A stretch of DNA of 64,000 nt, from NCBI RefSeq assembly GCF_018717645.1, contig NZ_JAFLHG010000002.1, forward strand, positions 124,001 through 188,000, written 5' to 3'. The notes under the pieces were generated by a model, which was not told the DNA's origin, made no database searches, and saw only the letters and a program-made list of their open reading frames with translations. Position 1 is the first letter of the stretch. Every line of letters starts with the position of its first letter. The DNA comes from Microbacterium flavum. Lineage in GTDB: Bacteria > Actinomycetota > Actinomycetes > Actinomycetales > Microbacteriaceae. Below are positions 15,502 through 24,727 of the stretch, piece after piece. The translations under genes were made by a program, and so were the position numbers.

Positions 15502-16386
15502 GTGGCGGAGAAGACGCGGGGGACGAAGAAGGCCTCGGCTGAGGACATCCCGATGGGCCCGACGGGACGCCCGTACCATGGCTTCCCGACGCCGCCCCCG
15601 CTCGCCTCCCACGGCCCGGCGCGGATCATCGCCCTCTGCAATCAGAAGGGCGGCGTGGGCAAGACCACGACGACCATCAACCTCGCCGCGTCGCTCGCGC
15701 AGTACGGGCGCAAGGTGCTCGCCGTCGACTTCGATCCGCAGGGCGCCTTGTCCGCCGGGCTCGGCATCGCGACCCACGATGTGCCGACGATCTACGACCT
15801 TCTGCTGGACACGAAGCGCGACCCGCACGAGACGATCGTCCACACCGGAACGCCGGGGTTGGATGTCATCCCCGCCAACATCGACCTGTCGGCCGCCGAG
15901 GTCCACCTCGTGAACGAGGTCGCTCGCGAGACGATCCTCTCCCGTGTGCTGCGCAAGGTGGCCGGCGAGTACGACGTCATCCTCGTCGACTGCCAGCCCT
16001 CGCTCGGACTCCTCACCGTCAACGCCCTCACCGCCAGCCACGGCGTCCTCATCCCGCTCGAATGCGAGTTCTTCGCCCTGCGTGGTGTCGCCCTGCTCAT
16101 CGAGACGATCGACAAGGTGCGCGACCGGCTGAACCCGGCCATCGAGCTGGACGGCGTGCTCGCCACCATGTACGACCCGCGCACCCTGCACTCGCGCGAG
16201 GTGCTCGAGCGCGTCGTCGAGGCGTTCGGCGATGACGTCCTCGAAACGGTCATCGGGCGGACGGTGAAGTTCCCGGATGCCTCGGTGTCGGGCGTCCCGA
16301 TCACCCAGTTCGCCCCCGAGCACGCGGCGGCCCAGGCCTACCTGCGCCTCGCGCGGGAGCTGGTCGCCCGTGGCGCCGTCGCCTGA
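15502..16386 (+). CDS. ParA/Soj-like partition ATPase (scpAB-linked)
   Basis: 294 residues from the chosen start. Deviant Walker ATPase of the ParA/MinD type. The NQKGGVGKTTTTINLA motif lies near residue 46, LAVDFDPQGALSAGL follows, and VDCQPSLGLLTVNAL carries the later switch. A Pro-rich N-terminal tail of about 40 residues precedes the fold. GTG at 15502 has GGGAG five nt upstream; GTG at 15496 is an alternative. It sits directly before scpA as Rv1708 does, so a role in chromosome segregation with ScpAB is likely, but no parB is adjacent. Confidence 0.9.
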   Translation: MAEKTRGTKKASAEDIPMGPTGRPYHGFPTPPPLASHGPARIIALCNQKGGVGKTTTTINLAASLAQYGRKVLAVDFDPQGALSAGLGIATHDVPTIYDLLLDTKRDPHETIVHTGTPGLDVIPANIDLSAAEVHLVNEVARETILSRVLRKVAGEYDVILVDCQPSLGLLTVNALTASHGVLIPLECEFFALRGVALLIETIDKVRDRLNPAIELDGVLATMYDPRTLHSREVLERVVEAFGDDVLETVIGRTVKFPDASVSGVPITQFAPEHAAAQAYLRLARELVARGAVA

Positions 16387-17251
16387 CGTCCCCTCGGGGA
16401 CCGGAGCAGGCGGGGGGACCGACTTCGAGGACGACCCCTCGACAGGCTCGGGCACCGGAGCGGGCGGCGAGGACGGATTCCGGGTCTCGCTGGCCGGGTT
16501 CGACGGACCGTTCGACCTCCTGCTGAGCCTCCTCGGCAAGCACGAGCTCGACATCACCGAGATCTCCCTGTCGAAGGTCACCGACGAGTTCATCTCGTAC
16601 CTGAAGGGCCTGGGCGACGAGGAGGAGCTCGAGCAGGCATCCGAATTCCTCGTCGTCGCCGCGACGCTCCTCGACATGAAGGTGGCCGGCCTGCTGCCGC
16701 AGGGCGAGCTGGTGGATGCCGAGTCGGTCGCCCTGCTCGAAGCGCGCGACCTGCTGTTCGCGCGACTGCTCCAGTACCGCGCCTTCAAGGAGGTGTCGGC
16801 CTGGTTCGAGCGATCCCTGCGCCGCGAGGACCGACGCCACGTGCGCGCCGTCCGCCTCGACGAGAAGTACCGCCGTGCGGTCCCCGAGCTCGTCTGGACT
16901 CTGTCGACCGGCGACTTCGCCGCGCTCGCGATGCTCGCCTTCGCACCGAAGGAGATCCCGCACATCGGGCTCGATCATCTCCACGCGCCGCTGGTCTCGA
17001 TCCGCGAACAGGCCGCGGTCGTCGTGACGCTGCTGCGCGGCGCAGGCGCGCTGAGCTTCCGCGACCTCGTGGCCGGGGCGATGCAGCCCGGGATCGTCGT
17101 CGCGCGCTTCCTCGCCGTCCTCGAGCTCTACCGCCACGCCGCGCTCTCCTTCGAGCAGGTGGAACCGCTCGGAGAGCTCACCCTCCGCTGGACCGCGGAG
17201 CGCTGGTCCGAAGAGAACCTCGCCACCCTGGGAGCCGATTATGACCGATGA
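16370..17251 (+). CDS. scpA: Segregation and condensation protein A
   Basis: 293 residues. Kleisin subunit that bridges SMC heads and recruits ScpB. Family start is FRVSLAGFDGPFDLLLSLL, here preceded by a Gly/Ser/Thr-rich head of about 38 residues that contains two SGTGAGG copies and DDPSTGSGT. This head derives from the short dispersed repeat also found in scpB and cmk. GTG start overlaps the ParA-like gene by 17 nt; the C-terminus overlaps scpB by 11 nt. The C-terminal winged helix includes SFEQVEPLGELTLRW. Confidence 0.93.
   Translation: MAPSPDVPSGTGAGGGTDFEDDPSTGSGTGAGGEDGFRVSLAGFDGPFDLLLSLLGKHELDITEISLSKVTDEFISYLKGLGDEEELEQASEFLVVAATLLDMKVAGLLPQGELVDAESVALLEARDLLFARLLQYRAFKEVSAWFERSLRREDRRHVRAVRLDEKYRRAVPELVWTLSTGDFAALAMLAFAPKEIPHIGLDHLHAPLVSIREQAAVVVTLLRGAGALSFRDLVAGAMQPGIVVARFLAVLELYRHAALSFEQVEPLGELTLRWTAERWSEENLATLGADYDR
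16432..16457 (+). repeat. Degenerate copy of the CCTTCGACAAGCTCAGGGACC-type short repeat in scpA
   Basis: GACCCCTCGACAGGCTCGGGCACC aligns with the copies at 17251 (scpB) and 19834 (cmk) with a few substitutions. It is read in the same frame in all three genes, as DPST(S/G)SGT. Flanking CTCGGG-ACCGGAGC-GGCGG occurs twice (from about 16393 and 16447). Confidence 0.7.
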
Positions 17252-17909
17252 CCCTTCGACGAGCTCAGGGACCGCCCCGACGAGCTCAGGGACCGCCCCG
17301 ACGAGCTCAGGGACCGCCCCGACGAGCTCAGATGCCGCCCCGACGCGCACTCCAGACGACATCGCGCGTCGGCTGGAGGCGATCCTGCTGATCGTGGACG
17401 AGCCGCAGAGCCTCGTCGCGCTCGCCGCCGCCGTCTCGGCCCCCGTTCCGGCGGTGCGCCAGGCGGTCGAGGGCCTCGTCGCCGACTATGACGGCGAGAC
17501 AGGTGGCTCGCGCCGCGGCTTCGAGCTGCGGGAGGTGGGCGGCGGATGGCGCCTGTACGTGCGGGAGGAGCTCGACGACCTCGTCACCGACTTCGTGAGC
17601 GGCCAAGCGCCCAGCCGCCTGTCGCAGGCGGCCCTGGAGACCCTTGCGGTCATCGCGTACAAGCAGCCCGTGACGCGGAGCCAGGTCGCCGCGATCCGCG
17701 CCGTGAACGTCGACTCGGTGGTCCGCACCCTCGTGGCGCGCGGGCTCATCACGGAGCTCTTCCAGGATCCGGAGACGGGCGCGATCAACTACGGCACGAC
17801 CGACGCCCTGCTCGTGAACCTCGGCATCAACTCGCTCGACGAGCTCCCGCACATCTCGCCGCTCCTCGACGACGGCGCCGAGGGCTTCGACAGCGAGGTG
17901 CTGCGATGA
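17241..17909 (+). CDS. scpB: Segregation and condensation protein B
   Basis: 222 residues. Winged-helix dimer that binds ScpA in the SMC complex. The core runs from IARRLEAILLIVDEPQSLVAL to YGTTDALLVNLGINSLDELP, with LETLAVIAYKQPVTRSQVAAIRAVN typical. The first about 37 residues are a low-complexity head of four TSSGTAP-like heptads made by a 21-nt tandem repeat. ATG overlaps scpA by 11 nt; the stop overlaps the pseudouridine synthase ATG. Confidence 0.95.
   Translation: MTDDPSTSSGTAPTSSGTAPTSSGTAPTSSDAAPTRTPDDIARRLEAILLIVDEPQSLVALAAAVSAPVPAVRQAVEGLVADYDGETGGSRRGFELREVGGGWRLYVREELDDLVTDFVSGQAPSRLSQAALETLAVIAYKQPVTRSQVAAIRAVNVDSVVRTLVARGLITELFQDPETGAINYGTTDALLVNLGINSLDELPHISPLLDDGAEGFDSEVLR
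17257..17340 (+). repeat. Four 21-nt tandem copies in scpB 5' end
   Basis: CGACGAGCTCAGGGACCGCCC occurs at 17257, 17278 and 17299 without change, and at 17320 with a two-base change (AGATGCC). The first copy is preceded by ACCCTT, completing the dispersed repeat ACCCTTCGACGAGCTCAGGGACC; the others look like later slippage or expansion of that insertion. Confidence 0.92.
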
Positions 17910-18700
17910 CCGGCCCCGTGGAGGAGTTCGAGGGCGTCCGCCTGCAGAAGGTGCTCGCGAACGCGGGCGTCGCCTCGCGGCGGGTCTGTGAGCAGTACAT
18001 CGTCGAGGGCCGGATCCGCGTCAACGGCGACGTGGTCACCGAGCTGGGGCGGCGGATCGACCCTGCATCCGATCTGGTCGACGTCGACGGCACGGCGATC
18101 CAGCTGGATGCCACGAAACGCTACGTCATGCTCAACAAGCCCACGGGCGTCGTCTCGTCGATGAAGGACGAGCACGGTCGCCCCGACCTGCGCCGCTTCA
18201 CGAAGGACTGGGACGAGCGCCTCTACAACGTGGGGCGTCTGGATGCCGAGACGAGCGGACTCCTCGTCCTGACGAACGACGGCGAGCTCGCCCACGTCCT
18301 GGCTCACCCGTCGTTCGGCGTCACGAAGGTCTACATCGCGAAGGTGTCGGGGCGTGTCACGGCACAGACCATCGCCCGCCTCACGAAGGGGATCGTCCTC
18401 GAGGACGGGCCGATCGCCGCGGACAAAGCGCGGTTGCTGGATGCCTCCGGCGACACCTCCCTCGTCGAGCTCACCCTCCACTCCGGGCGCAATCGGATCG
18501 TCCGACGCATGATGGCCGAGGTCGGCCACCCGGTCGTCGAACTCGTACGGCGCCAGTTCGGGCCGCTCCACCTGGGAACGCTCCCCGCGGGACGTGCGCG
18601 CGAGTTGACTACAGTGGAACGCGGCGCCCTGCTCACCGTGGCGCGCCAGGCGGGGCCCGGGCAGAGCCCACCCTCCGCCGATGACGAGGCTGATTCTTAG
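17906..18700 (+). CDS. rluB: Ribosomal large subunit pseudouridine synthase, RluB/RsuA family
   Basis: 264 residues. Isomerises uridine in rRNA. S4 domain at about 10-60 (LQKVLANAGVASRRVCEQYI), then the RsuA/RluB catalytic domain with Asp in NVGRLDAETSGLLVLTNDGEL near residue 113. The RNRIVRRMMAEVGHPVVELVR signature lies near 195. ATG overlaps scpB (ATGA). The scpA-scpB-rluB-cmk-der order is widely conserved in actinobacteria and Firmicutes. The precise target uridine cannot be told from sequence. Confidence 0.93.
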   Translation: MTGPVEEFEGVRLQKVLANAGVASRRVCEQYIVEGRIRVNGDVVTELGRRIDPASDLVDVDGTAIQLDATKRYVMLNKPTGVVSSMKDEHGRPDLRRFTKDWDERLYNVGRLDAETSGLLVLTNDGELAHVLAHPSFGVTKVYIAKVSGRVTAQTIARLTKGIVLEDGPIAADKARLLDASGDTSLVELTLHSGRNRIVRRMMAEVGHPVVELVRRQFGPLHLGTLPAGRARELTTVERGALLTVARQAGPGQSPPSADDEADS

Positions 18701-18709
18701 GCGGACACC

Positions 18710-19831
18710 GTGACCGATTCCACCGTCGCCGAAGCGCGCACCCGCGTCGCGCGCACGTCGGGGACCGTCCGCGTCGTGGGGGCGGGACTTCTCGGCTCGA
18801 GCATCGGGCACGCCCTCCGCGCGCTGGGTGTCGACGTGGCGCTCGCCGACGCGTCGCCATCGCAACTGCGGCTCGCGATCGACTACGGCGCCGGCCGCGC
18901 CGAGGAGCCCGGGGACGCGCCTGCCCTCGTCGTCGTGGCGACGCCTCCGGATGTCGTCGCCGACGTGATCGAGCGCGAACTGCGGGCCCACCCGGACGCG
19001 GTCGTCACCGACGTCGCGAGCGTGAAGCTCGCTCCGTTCGAGGAGCTGCGGGCGCGCGGAGTCGACCTCACCCACTACATCGGCTCCCACCCCCTCGCGG
19101 GCAGGGAGCGCGGCGGGGCGATCGCGGCGCGCGCCGACATCTTCATCGGGCGTCCCTGGGTCGTCTGCCGCGATGAGCTGACCCCGGCATCCGATCTCGC
19201 TCTCGTGGAAGGCCTCGCCCTCGATCTCGGCGCCATGCCGATCGAGATGACCCCCGCCGAACACGACCGGTCCGTCGCGCTCGTCTCGCACGTGCCGCAG
19301 CTCGTCGCGTCGCTGCTCGCCGGCCGCTTCGTCGATGCACCCGAGGACGCGCTGAGCCTCGCCGGTCAAGGCGTGCGCGACACCACGCGCATCGCCGCAT
19401 CCGCACCGGAGCTCTGGGTCCAGATCCTCGACGCCAACGCCGTGCCCGTCGTCGACGTGCTCGACCGGCTCGCGATCGATCTGCGGGATGTGGCGGACGC
19501 CCTGCGTGCGCCGGAGGAGCCCGGATCGCGGCGCACCGTCGCAGACGCCATCCGTCGCGGCAACGACGGAGTGGCGCGCCTTCCCGGCAAGCACGGTCAG
19601 CGGCGGCAGTTCGAGAGCCTCGTCGTGATGGTCGATGACACCGCCGGCCAGCTCGGGCGGCTGTTCGGCGATCTCGGCGCGCTCGAGGTCAACGTCGAAG
19701 ACCTGCGCCTGGAGCACTCGCCCGGCGCCCAGTTCGGCCTCGCCGAGATCAGCGTCGTGCCGAGCGCTCTGCGGCGCGCTGAGCAGGGCCTTGAAGAGCG
19801 CGGCTGGAAGATTGCGAGCCTCCCCTCATGA
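18710..19831 (+). CDS. tyrA: Prephenate dehydrogenase
   Basis: 373 residues. NAD(P)-dependent oxidative decarboxylation of prephenate toward tyrosine. Rossmann motif [10 protein letters not shown] near residue 25, [10 protein letters not shown] near 103, and the catalytic histidine in [14 protein letters not shown] near 125. The C-terminal about 75 residues ([20 protein letters not shown] onward) look like an ACT regulatory domain, suggesting tyrosine feedback. GTG start. It separates rluB from cmk, which are adjacent in mycobacteria; its ATGA overlap with cmk shows it is a settled operon member. Confidence 0.93.
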   Translation: MTDSTVAEARTRVARTSGTVRVVGAGLLGSSIGHALRALGVDVALADASPSQLRLAIDYGAGRAEEPGDAPALVVVATPPDVVADVIERELRAHPDAVVTDVASVKLAPFEELRARGVDLTHYIGSHPLAGRERGGAIAARADIFIGRPWVVCRDELTPASDLALVEGLALDLGAMPIEMTPAEHDRSVALVSHVPQLVASLLAGRFVDAPEDALSLAGQGVRDTTRIAASAPELWVQILDANAVPVVDVLDRLAIDLRDVADALRAPEEPGSRRTVADAIRRGNDGVARLPGKHGQRRQFESLVVMVDDTAGQLGRLFGDLGALEVNVEDLRLEHSPGAQFGLAEISVVPSALRRAEQGLEERGWKIASLPS

Positions 19832-20556
19832 CCGACCCTTCGACAAGCTCAGGGACCGGGACCGCGACCGTGACGATCGCGATCGACGGGCCGGCCGGCT
19901 CGGGCAAGTCGAGCGTCTCGAAGGAGGCGGCGCGCCGCCTCGGCTTCGGCTACCTCGACACGGGCGCCGCCTATCGGGCGCTCGCCTGGCATGTCCTGGA
20001 CCTCGGCGCCGAGACGTCGGACGAGTCTGCCGTCCAGGATGCCGCAGAGCGCTTCCCCTACGCGATCTCGCTCGACCCCGACCGGTACTGGGTGCGGGTC
20101 GGCGATCGTGACGTCACCGAGGCGATCCGCGATCCGCGCGTGACGGCGGCCGTGAGCGGGGTCGCGCGCATCCCCGCCGTGCGCACGCGCGTCAACGCAC
20201 TCTTCCGCGCGCTCGTGCGCGACTCCGGCCGTCCCGGAGTCGTCGTGGAGGGCCGCGACATCACGACCGTCGTGGCCCCCGACGCGCCCGTGCGGATCCT
20301 CCTCACCGCCGACCCCGACGTGCGCGCCGCACGTCGCAGCGCCGAACTGCAGGGCGAGGATGCTGGCGCCGTCGCCACCGCGCTGCACCGCCGCGACGCG
20401 GCCGACAGCAAGGTCGTCGACTTCCTCACCGCCGCTCCCGGCGTGAGCGTGGTCGACTCGACCGATCTCGATTTCGCACAGACCGTGGCCGCCGTCCTCG
20501 ACGTCGTCGCCGCGGGAACACAGACGCACACACAGGAGATGCACGATGGCCGTTGA
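19828..20556 (+). CDS. cmk: Cytidylate kinase
   Basis: 242 residues. Phosphorylates CMP/dCMP using ATP. P-loop [20 protein letters not shown] near residues 16-32, [15 protein letters not shown] after it, and the [20 protein letters not shown] stretch near 145 carrying the NMP-site arginine. The first 13 residues ([13 protein letters not shown]) come from the dispersed short repeat also present in scpA and scpB. ATG overlaps tyrA; the end overlaps der by 11 nt. Confidence 0.96.
   Translation: MTDPSTSSGTGTATVTIAIDGPAGSGKSSVSKEAARRLGFGYLDTGAAYRALAWHVLDLGAETSDESAVQDAAERFPYAISLDPDRYWVRVGDRDVTEAIRDPRVTAAVSGVARIPAVRTRVNALFRALVRDSGRPGVVVEGRDITTVVAPDAPVRILLTADPDVRAARRSAELQGEDAGAVATALHRRDAADSKVVDFLTAAPGVSVVDSTDLDFAQTVAAVLDVVAAGTQTHTQEMHDGR
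19834..19857 (+). repeat. Copy of the short dispersed repeat at the cmk start
   Basis: ACCCTTCGACAAGCTCAGGGACCG lies four codons after the cmk start. Its core differs by one base (A for G) from the scpB copy at 17251. It is translated in the same frame (DPSTSSGT). Confidence 0.85.
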
Positions 20557-22069
20557 GGACGAGTACGAGGGCGGTCCCGACCAGCTCGAAGAGAAGCTGG
20601 CGAACCTCGACGAGGAGCTGGCTGAGCAGCGCGCCGCGACGCTGCGCGCCTCGCTCGTGGACTACGACCTCGATGAGGATGATGCCGACCTTCTCGCCGG
20701 TTTCACCGCCGGGGGAGAGATCGTCGAGGCGCTGCCCGCGCTCCCGGTCGTCGCGATCGTGGGGCGCCCGAACGTCGGCAAGTCGGCGCTCGTGAACCGC
20801 ATCCTCGGGCGCCGCGAGGCGGTCGTCGAGGACACCCCCGGCGTCACGCGCGACCGCGTCACGTACAAGGCCGAGTGGATGGACCGCCGCTTCTCGCTCG
20901 TCGACACCGGGGGGTGGGAGCCGGATGCCCGCGGCATCGACCGCTCGGTGGCAGCCCAGGCCGAGATCGCGATCGACCTCTCCGACGTCGTGCTGTTCGT
21001 GGTGGATGCGATGGTCGGCGCGACCGCGACCGACGAGGCCGTCGTGCGGCTGCTGCGCAAGACCGACAAGCCCGTCTTCGTCGTCGCGAACAAGATCGAC
21101 GACGCACGGCAGGAGCCCGAAGCCGCCGCCCTGTGGAACCTCGGCCTCGGCGAGCCGTACCCCGTCTCCGCCATCCACGGTCGGGGGGTCGCCGACCTCC
21201 TCGACGCGGTCATGACCGTGCTGCCGGATGTCTCGGCCGTCGCCAAGGCAGAGCTCGGCGGACCGCGCCGCGTCGCGATCCTCGGGCGACCGAACGTGGG
21301 CAAGTCGTCGCTGCTGAACAAGGCCGCGGGCGAGGAGCGGGTCGTCGTCAACGAGCTCGCCGGAACGACTCGCGACCCGGTGGACGAGATCGTCGAGCTC
21401 GGCGGAAAGCTGTGGCGCTTCGTCGACACCGCCGGCATCCGCCGCCGCGTGCACCTGCAGCAGGGCGCCGACTTCTACGCGTCGCTGCGCACCTCCGCCG
21501 CGCTGGAGAAGGCCGAGGTCGCCGTCGTCGTTCTGGATGTCTCCCAGTCGATCAGCGTGCAGGACCTCAACATCATCGACCTCGTGCTCGAGTCCGGACG
21601 TGCGCTCGTCCTGGCCTTCAACAAGTGGGATCGCCTGAACGACGACGACATGGAGAACGCCGATCGTCGCCGCTACCTCGAGCGCGAGATCGAGCAGGAC
21701 CTCGCGCACGTGCAGTGGGCGCCCCGGGTCAACATCTCGGCGCGTACCGGTCGTCACCTCGAGAAGCTCGTGCCGGCTCTCGAAACCGCGCTCGCGTCGT
21801 GGGACCAGCGCATCCCGACGGGCAAGTTCAACGCGTTCCTCACCGAGCTCGTCGCGGAGCACCCGCACCCGCTGCGCGGCGGCAAGCAGCCCCGCATCCT
21901 CTTCGGCACGCAGGCCGCGACGCGGCCGCCGACATTCGTGCTGTTCACGACCGGGTTCCTCGACCCGGGCTACCGCCGGTTCATCCAGCGGCGCCTGCGC
22001 GAGATCTTCGGCTTCGAGGGCACGCCGATCGTCACGAACATGCGCGTCCGGGAGCGCCGCCAGCGCTGA
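20546..22069 (+). CDS. der: Ribosome biogenesis GTPase Der (EngA)
   Basis: 507 residues. Tandem GTPase needed for 50S maturation. G1 motifs GRPNVGKS occur near residues 72 and 247; the two G3 motifs are DTGG and DTAG, and the G4 motifs NKID and NKWD. A KH-like domain ends the protein. An acidic 65-residue N-terminal extension precedes the first G domain, common in actinobacterial Der. ATG overlaps cmk. The stop lies inside a hairpin shared with the convergent nrdG. Confidence 0.97.
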   Translation: MAVEDEYEGGPDQLEEKLANLDEELAEQRAATLRASLVDYDLDEDDADLLAGFTAGGEIVEALPALPVVAIVGRPNVGKSALVNRILGRREAVVEDTPGVTRDRVTYKAEWMDRRFSLVDTGGWEPDARGIDRSVAAQAEIAIDLSDVVLFVVDAMVGATATDEAVVRLLRKTDKPVFVVANKIDDARQEPEAAALWNLGLGEPYPVSAIHGRGVADLLDAVMTVLPDVSAVAKAELGGPRRVAILGRPNVGKSSLLNKAAGEERVVVNELAGTTRDPVDEIVELGGKLWRFVDTAGIRRRVHLQQGADFYASLRTSAALEKAEVAVVVLDVSQSISVQDLNIIDLVLESGRALVLAFNKWDRLNDDDMENADRRRYLEREIEQDLAHVQWAPRVNISARTGRHLEKLVPALETALASWDQRIPTGKFNAFLTELVAEHPHPLRGGKQPRILFGTQAATRPPTFVLFTTGFLDPGYRRFIQRRLREIFGFEGTPIVTNMRVRERRQR

Positions 22070-22092
22070 TCGCGCCTCTCGGCGAGATCAGC
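22065..22092. terminator. Bidirectional hairpin between der and nrdG
   Basis: GCTGATCGCGCC (22065-22076) pairs with GGCGAGATCAGC (22081-22092) with one mismatch and a TCTC loop. It includes the der stop codon and lies 19 nt from the nrdG stop on the other strand, so it probably ends both transcripts. No long T-run follows. Confidence 0.6.
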
Positions 22093-22110
22093 CGGGCCGC
22101 GGCGCAGACG

Positions 22111-22851
22111 TCACCGCACGACGAGCGAGCGGAAGCGCGCGGTGGGCAGGCCCTCGAGGGTGAGGCGGGACTCCGCCGCCGCACCCGCCGCGACGCGGGG
22201 GAGCGGCGAGCGGGCGCCCGTGTCGCGGAATCGCTGCACCGCCCAGCACTCGACCCCCGCGTCCGCCAGCCGGAGGCCGAGCGTACGGAGGCCCTCGTCG
22301 TCCATCACCGCGGGGTGCACCGTCGTCCGCACCTCGACATCCAGCGGACGGTCGGTGCCCCGGCGGAGGAGGCGGTTGCCGAGGACGAGCGCGAGCGAGC
22401 GCCACGCGTTCTCGGAACTGGTCTGCCGCCCCGTCACCAGGTCGTAGTCCTCGGGGAGTGCCTTGATGTCCAGGCCCACCCAGTCGACGAACGGGAGGGC
22501 CTGGGCGAGGAGCCCCGGGTAGGCGCCCGCGGTGTGCAGGCCGACCCGGAAGCCGAGGGAGCGCACCGCCTGCATGGCGGGGATGAGCGCCCGCTGGAGC
22601 GTCGGCTCGCCGCCGGAGAACACGACGCCGTCGAGCAGTCCGATCCGCTCGCACAGGAGGTCGACGATGTCGCTCCAGGTCGCCTCACCCTCCGCGCGCG
22701 GGTCGATGAGGGCCGGATTGTGGCAGTAGAAGCAGTTCCACGGGCATCCCTGGAGGAAGAGGGTCGCGGCGAGCATATCGGGCCAGTCGACCGTGGAGAA
22801 CGCGGTGAACCCCGCGATGTTCAGCTCGTGGGCTGCCGCTGTGCGGACCAT
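22111..22851 (-). CDS. nrdG: Anaerobic ribonucleotide reductase activating protein (radical SAM)
   Basis: 246 residues. Uses SAM and a [4Fe-4S] cluster to install the glycyl radical on NrdD. The cluster motif is C36-x3-C40-x2-C43 in GCPWNCFYCHN. The Gly-rich SAM-binding segment is VVFSGGEPTLQ near residue 82. ATG is preceded by GGGAGGAACC. The start overlaps the nrdD 3' end by 31 nt, so the two are co-transcribed and probably translationally coupled. It is longer than the E. coli enzyme and closer to the pyruvate-formate-lyase-activator-like NrdG type. Confidence 0.92.
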   Translation of the reverse strand: MVRTAAAHELNIAGFTAFSTVDWPDMLAATLFLQGCPWNCFYCHNPALIDPRAEGEATWSDIVDLLCERIGLLDGVVFSGGEPTLQRALIPAMQAVRSLGFRVGLHTAGAYPGLLAQALPFVDWVGLDIKALPEDYDLVTGRQTSSENAWRSLALVLGNRLLRRGTDRPLDVEVRTTVHPAVMDDEGLRTLGLRLADAGVECWAVQRFRDTGARSPLPRVAAGAAAESRLTLEGLPTARFRSLVVR

Positions 22852-24644
22852 GGTTCCTCCCGCGTCGGGGCGACGAAGTACGTCCTCTCCGAAGCCTCGC
22901 CCTTCTTGCCGATGTTGAACCCGGAGATGGGCCGGAAGTAACCCATCACGCGGGTCCACACCTCGCAGGCGGCATCGCACCGAGCGCACGTGTCGTGATG
23001 ACCCGACAGGTATCCGTGCCGCGGGCAGATCGAGAAGGTCGGGGTGATCGTCAGGTACGGCAACCGGAATCGCTCGAGCGAGCGCCGCACGAGATCGCGG
23101 CACGCGCGCGCCGAGGGCATCGCCTCGCCGAGGTAGAGGTGCAGCACCGTCCCGCCGGTGTACTTCTGCTGCAACGGCTCCTGGAGCTCCATCGCGAGGA
23201 ACGGGTCGGACGTGTACCCGACGGGCAGCTGCGATGAGTTCGTATAGTACGGGTTCGCAGCGGTGCCGGCGTGCAGGATGCCGTCGAAGCGGGCGATGTC
23301 CTCCTTCGCGAACCGATAGGTCGTCCCTTCCGCAGGCGTGGCCTCGAGGTTGTACATGCGTCCGGTCTCCTCCTGGAAGGACGTGATGCGCTCGCGCACG
23401 CGGTCGAGCAGGCGGATCGCCGCGGCGGCGCCCTGCTCGTCGGTGATGTCGAGGGTATCGCGGGAGAGGTTCCGCACGTACTCGTTGATCCCGTTCACGC
23501 CGATCGTCGAGAAGTGGTTGTCCATCGTGCCGAGGTAGCGCTTCGTGTACGGGAAGAGACCGCCGTCGAGATGCGTCTCGATGACGCGGCGCTTGGCCTC
23601 GAGGCTCTCCTTCGCGATCTCGAGCAGCTCGTCGAGGCGCGTGAGCGCGGCGCGCTCGTCGCCGGAGTGCACGAAGCCGAGCCGTGCGCAGTTGATCGTG
23701 ACGACGCCGATCGAGCCGGTCTGCTCCGCCGAGCCGAAGAGCCCGTTTCCTCGTCTGAGGAGCTCGGTCAGGTCGAGCTGCAGGCGACAGCACATCGAGC
23801 GGATCATCCCGGGGTCGAGGTCGGAGTTCACGAAGTTCTGGAAGTAGGGCAGCCCGTACTTGGCGGTCATCGCGAAGAGGTCCTCGACGTTCTCACCCTC
23901 CCAGTCGAAATCCTTCGTGATGTTGTACGTCGGGATGGGGAACGTGAAGGCTCGGCCTTCGGCATCCCCCTCGGTCATCACCTCGATGAAGGCGCGATTG
24001 ATGAGCGCCATCTCGGGCGCGAGCTCGCCGTAGGTGAAGGGCTGGACCTCGCCGGCGATGAGGGGGCGCTGGTCGCGGAGGTCGGTGGGGCACACCCAGT
24101 CGAAGGTGAGGTTCGTGAAGGGCGTCTGCGTGCCCCACCGGCTGGGGACATTGAGGTTGAACACGAACTCCTGCATCGCCTGGCGCACCTCGTCGAACGT
24201 GAGGCCGTCCCGCCGGACGTAGGGAGCGAGGTACGTGTCGAACGAGGAGAACGCCTGTGCGCCCGCCCACTCGTTCTGGAGCGTCCCCAGGAAGTTCACG
24301 AGCTGCCCGAGGGCGCTCGAGAAGTGGCGCGGGGGAGCGCTCGCGATTCGGCCTGCAACACCGCCCATGCCCTGCTCGAGGACCATGCGCAGAGACCATC
24401 CTGCGCAGTAACCGGCGAAGACGTCGAGGTCGTGGATGTGGAGGTCACCCTCGCGATGCGCCGTGCCCGCCGCCGGCTCGTACACCTCGTCGAGCCAGTA
24501 GTTCGCGATCAGCTTCCCGGCCGCATTCAGCACCATCCCGCCCAGTGAGTAGTCCTGGTTGGCATTGGCGTTGACCCGCCAATCGGAGCGGGCGAGGTAT
24601 TCATCGATCGTGCGGCTGACGGAGATGGTGCGGGGGGATGCCAT
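22821..24644 (-). CDS. nrdD: Anaerobic ribonucleoside-triphosphate reductase (class III)
   Basis: 607 residues. Glycyl-radical enzyme reducing ribonucleoside triphosphates without oxygen. The C-terminal zinc region has CPRHGY and CARCDAAC, followed by RVMGYFRP whose glycine, near residue 568, is the candidate radical site. Core family segments include HIHDLDVFAGYCAGWSL near residue 70 and NVPSRWGTQTPFTNLTFDW near 170. The N-terminus is short and shows no obvious ATP-cone, so allosteric activity control may be absent. Cotranscribed with nrdG. Upstream are two NrdR-type boxes. Class III reductase is inactivated by oxygen, so its presence implies anaerobic or microaerobic growth. Confidence 0.93.
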   Translation of the reverse strand: MASPRTISVSRTIDEYLARSDWRVNANANQDYSLGGMVLNAAGKLIANYWLDEVYEPAAGTAHREGDLHIHDLDVFAGYCAGWSLRMVLEQGMGGVAGRIASAPPRHFSSALGQLVNFLGTLQNEWAGAQAFSSFDTYLAPYVRRDGLTFDEVRQAMQEFVFNLNVPSRWGTQTPFTNLTFDWVCPTDLRDQRPLIAGEVQPFTYGELAPEMALINRAFIEVMTEGDAEGRAFTFPIPTYNITKDFDWEGENVEDLFAMTAKYGLPYFQNFVNSDLDPGMIRSMCCRLQLDLTELLRRGNGLFGSAEQTGSIGVVTINCARLGFVHSGDERAALTRLDELLEIAKESLEAKRRVIETHLDGGLFPYTKRYLGTMDNHFSTIGVNGINEYVRNLSRDTLDITDEQGAAAAIRLLDRVRERITSFQEETGRMYNLEATPAEGTTYRFAKEDIARFDGILHAGTAANPYYTNSSQLPVGYTSDPFLAMELQEPLQQKYTGGTVLHLYLGEAMPSARACRDLVRRSLERFRLPYLTITPTFSICPRHGYLSGHHDTCARCDAACEVWTRVMGYFRPISGFNIGKKGEASERTYFVAPTREEPWSAQRQPTS

Positions 24645-24680
24645 CGGTTCGGTCCTGTCTGGGCGAGAGGTGTGGTCCGA

Positions 24681-24727
24681 CCACTATATGTAGTGACCTG
24701 CCATGGCAGAGCGCCTAGATGTGGCGT
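24681..24727 (-). promoter_or_regulatory. Candidate tandem NrdR boxes upstream of nrdDG
   Basis: Box 1 (24681-24696, core CACTATATGTAGTG) matches the NrdR consensus ACACwATATaTwGTGT at 13 of 16 positions by my alignment. Box 2 (24712-24727) matches 9 of 16 but keeps every core position (C, A, A, T, T, G). They start 31 nt apart, i.e. a 15-bp spacer, the usual NrdR arrangement. They lie 37-83 nt upstream of nrdD. A separate 10-bp palindrome TGCCATGGCA (24699-24708) sits between them. nrdR itself is not in the window. Confidence 0.72.
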
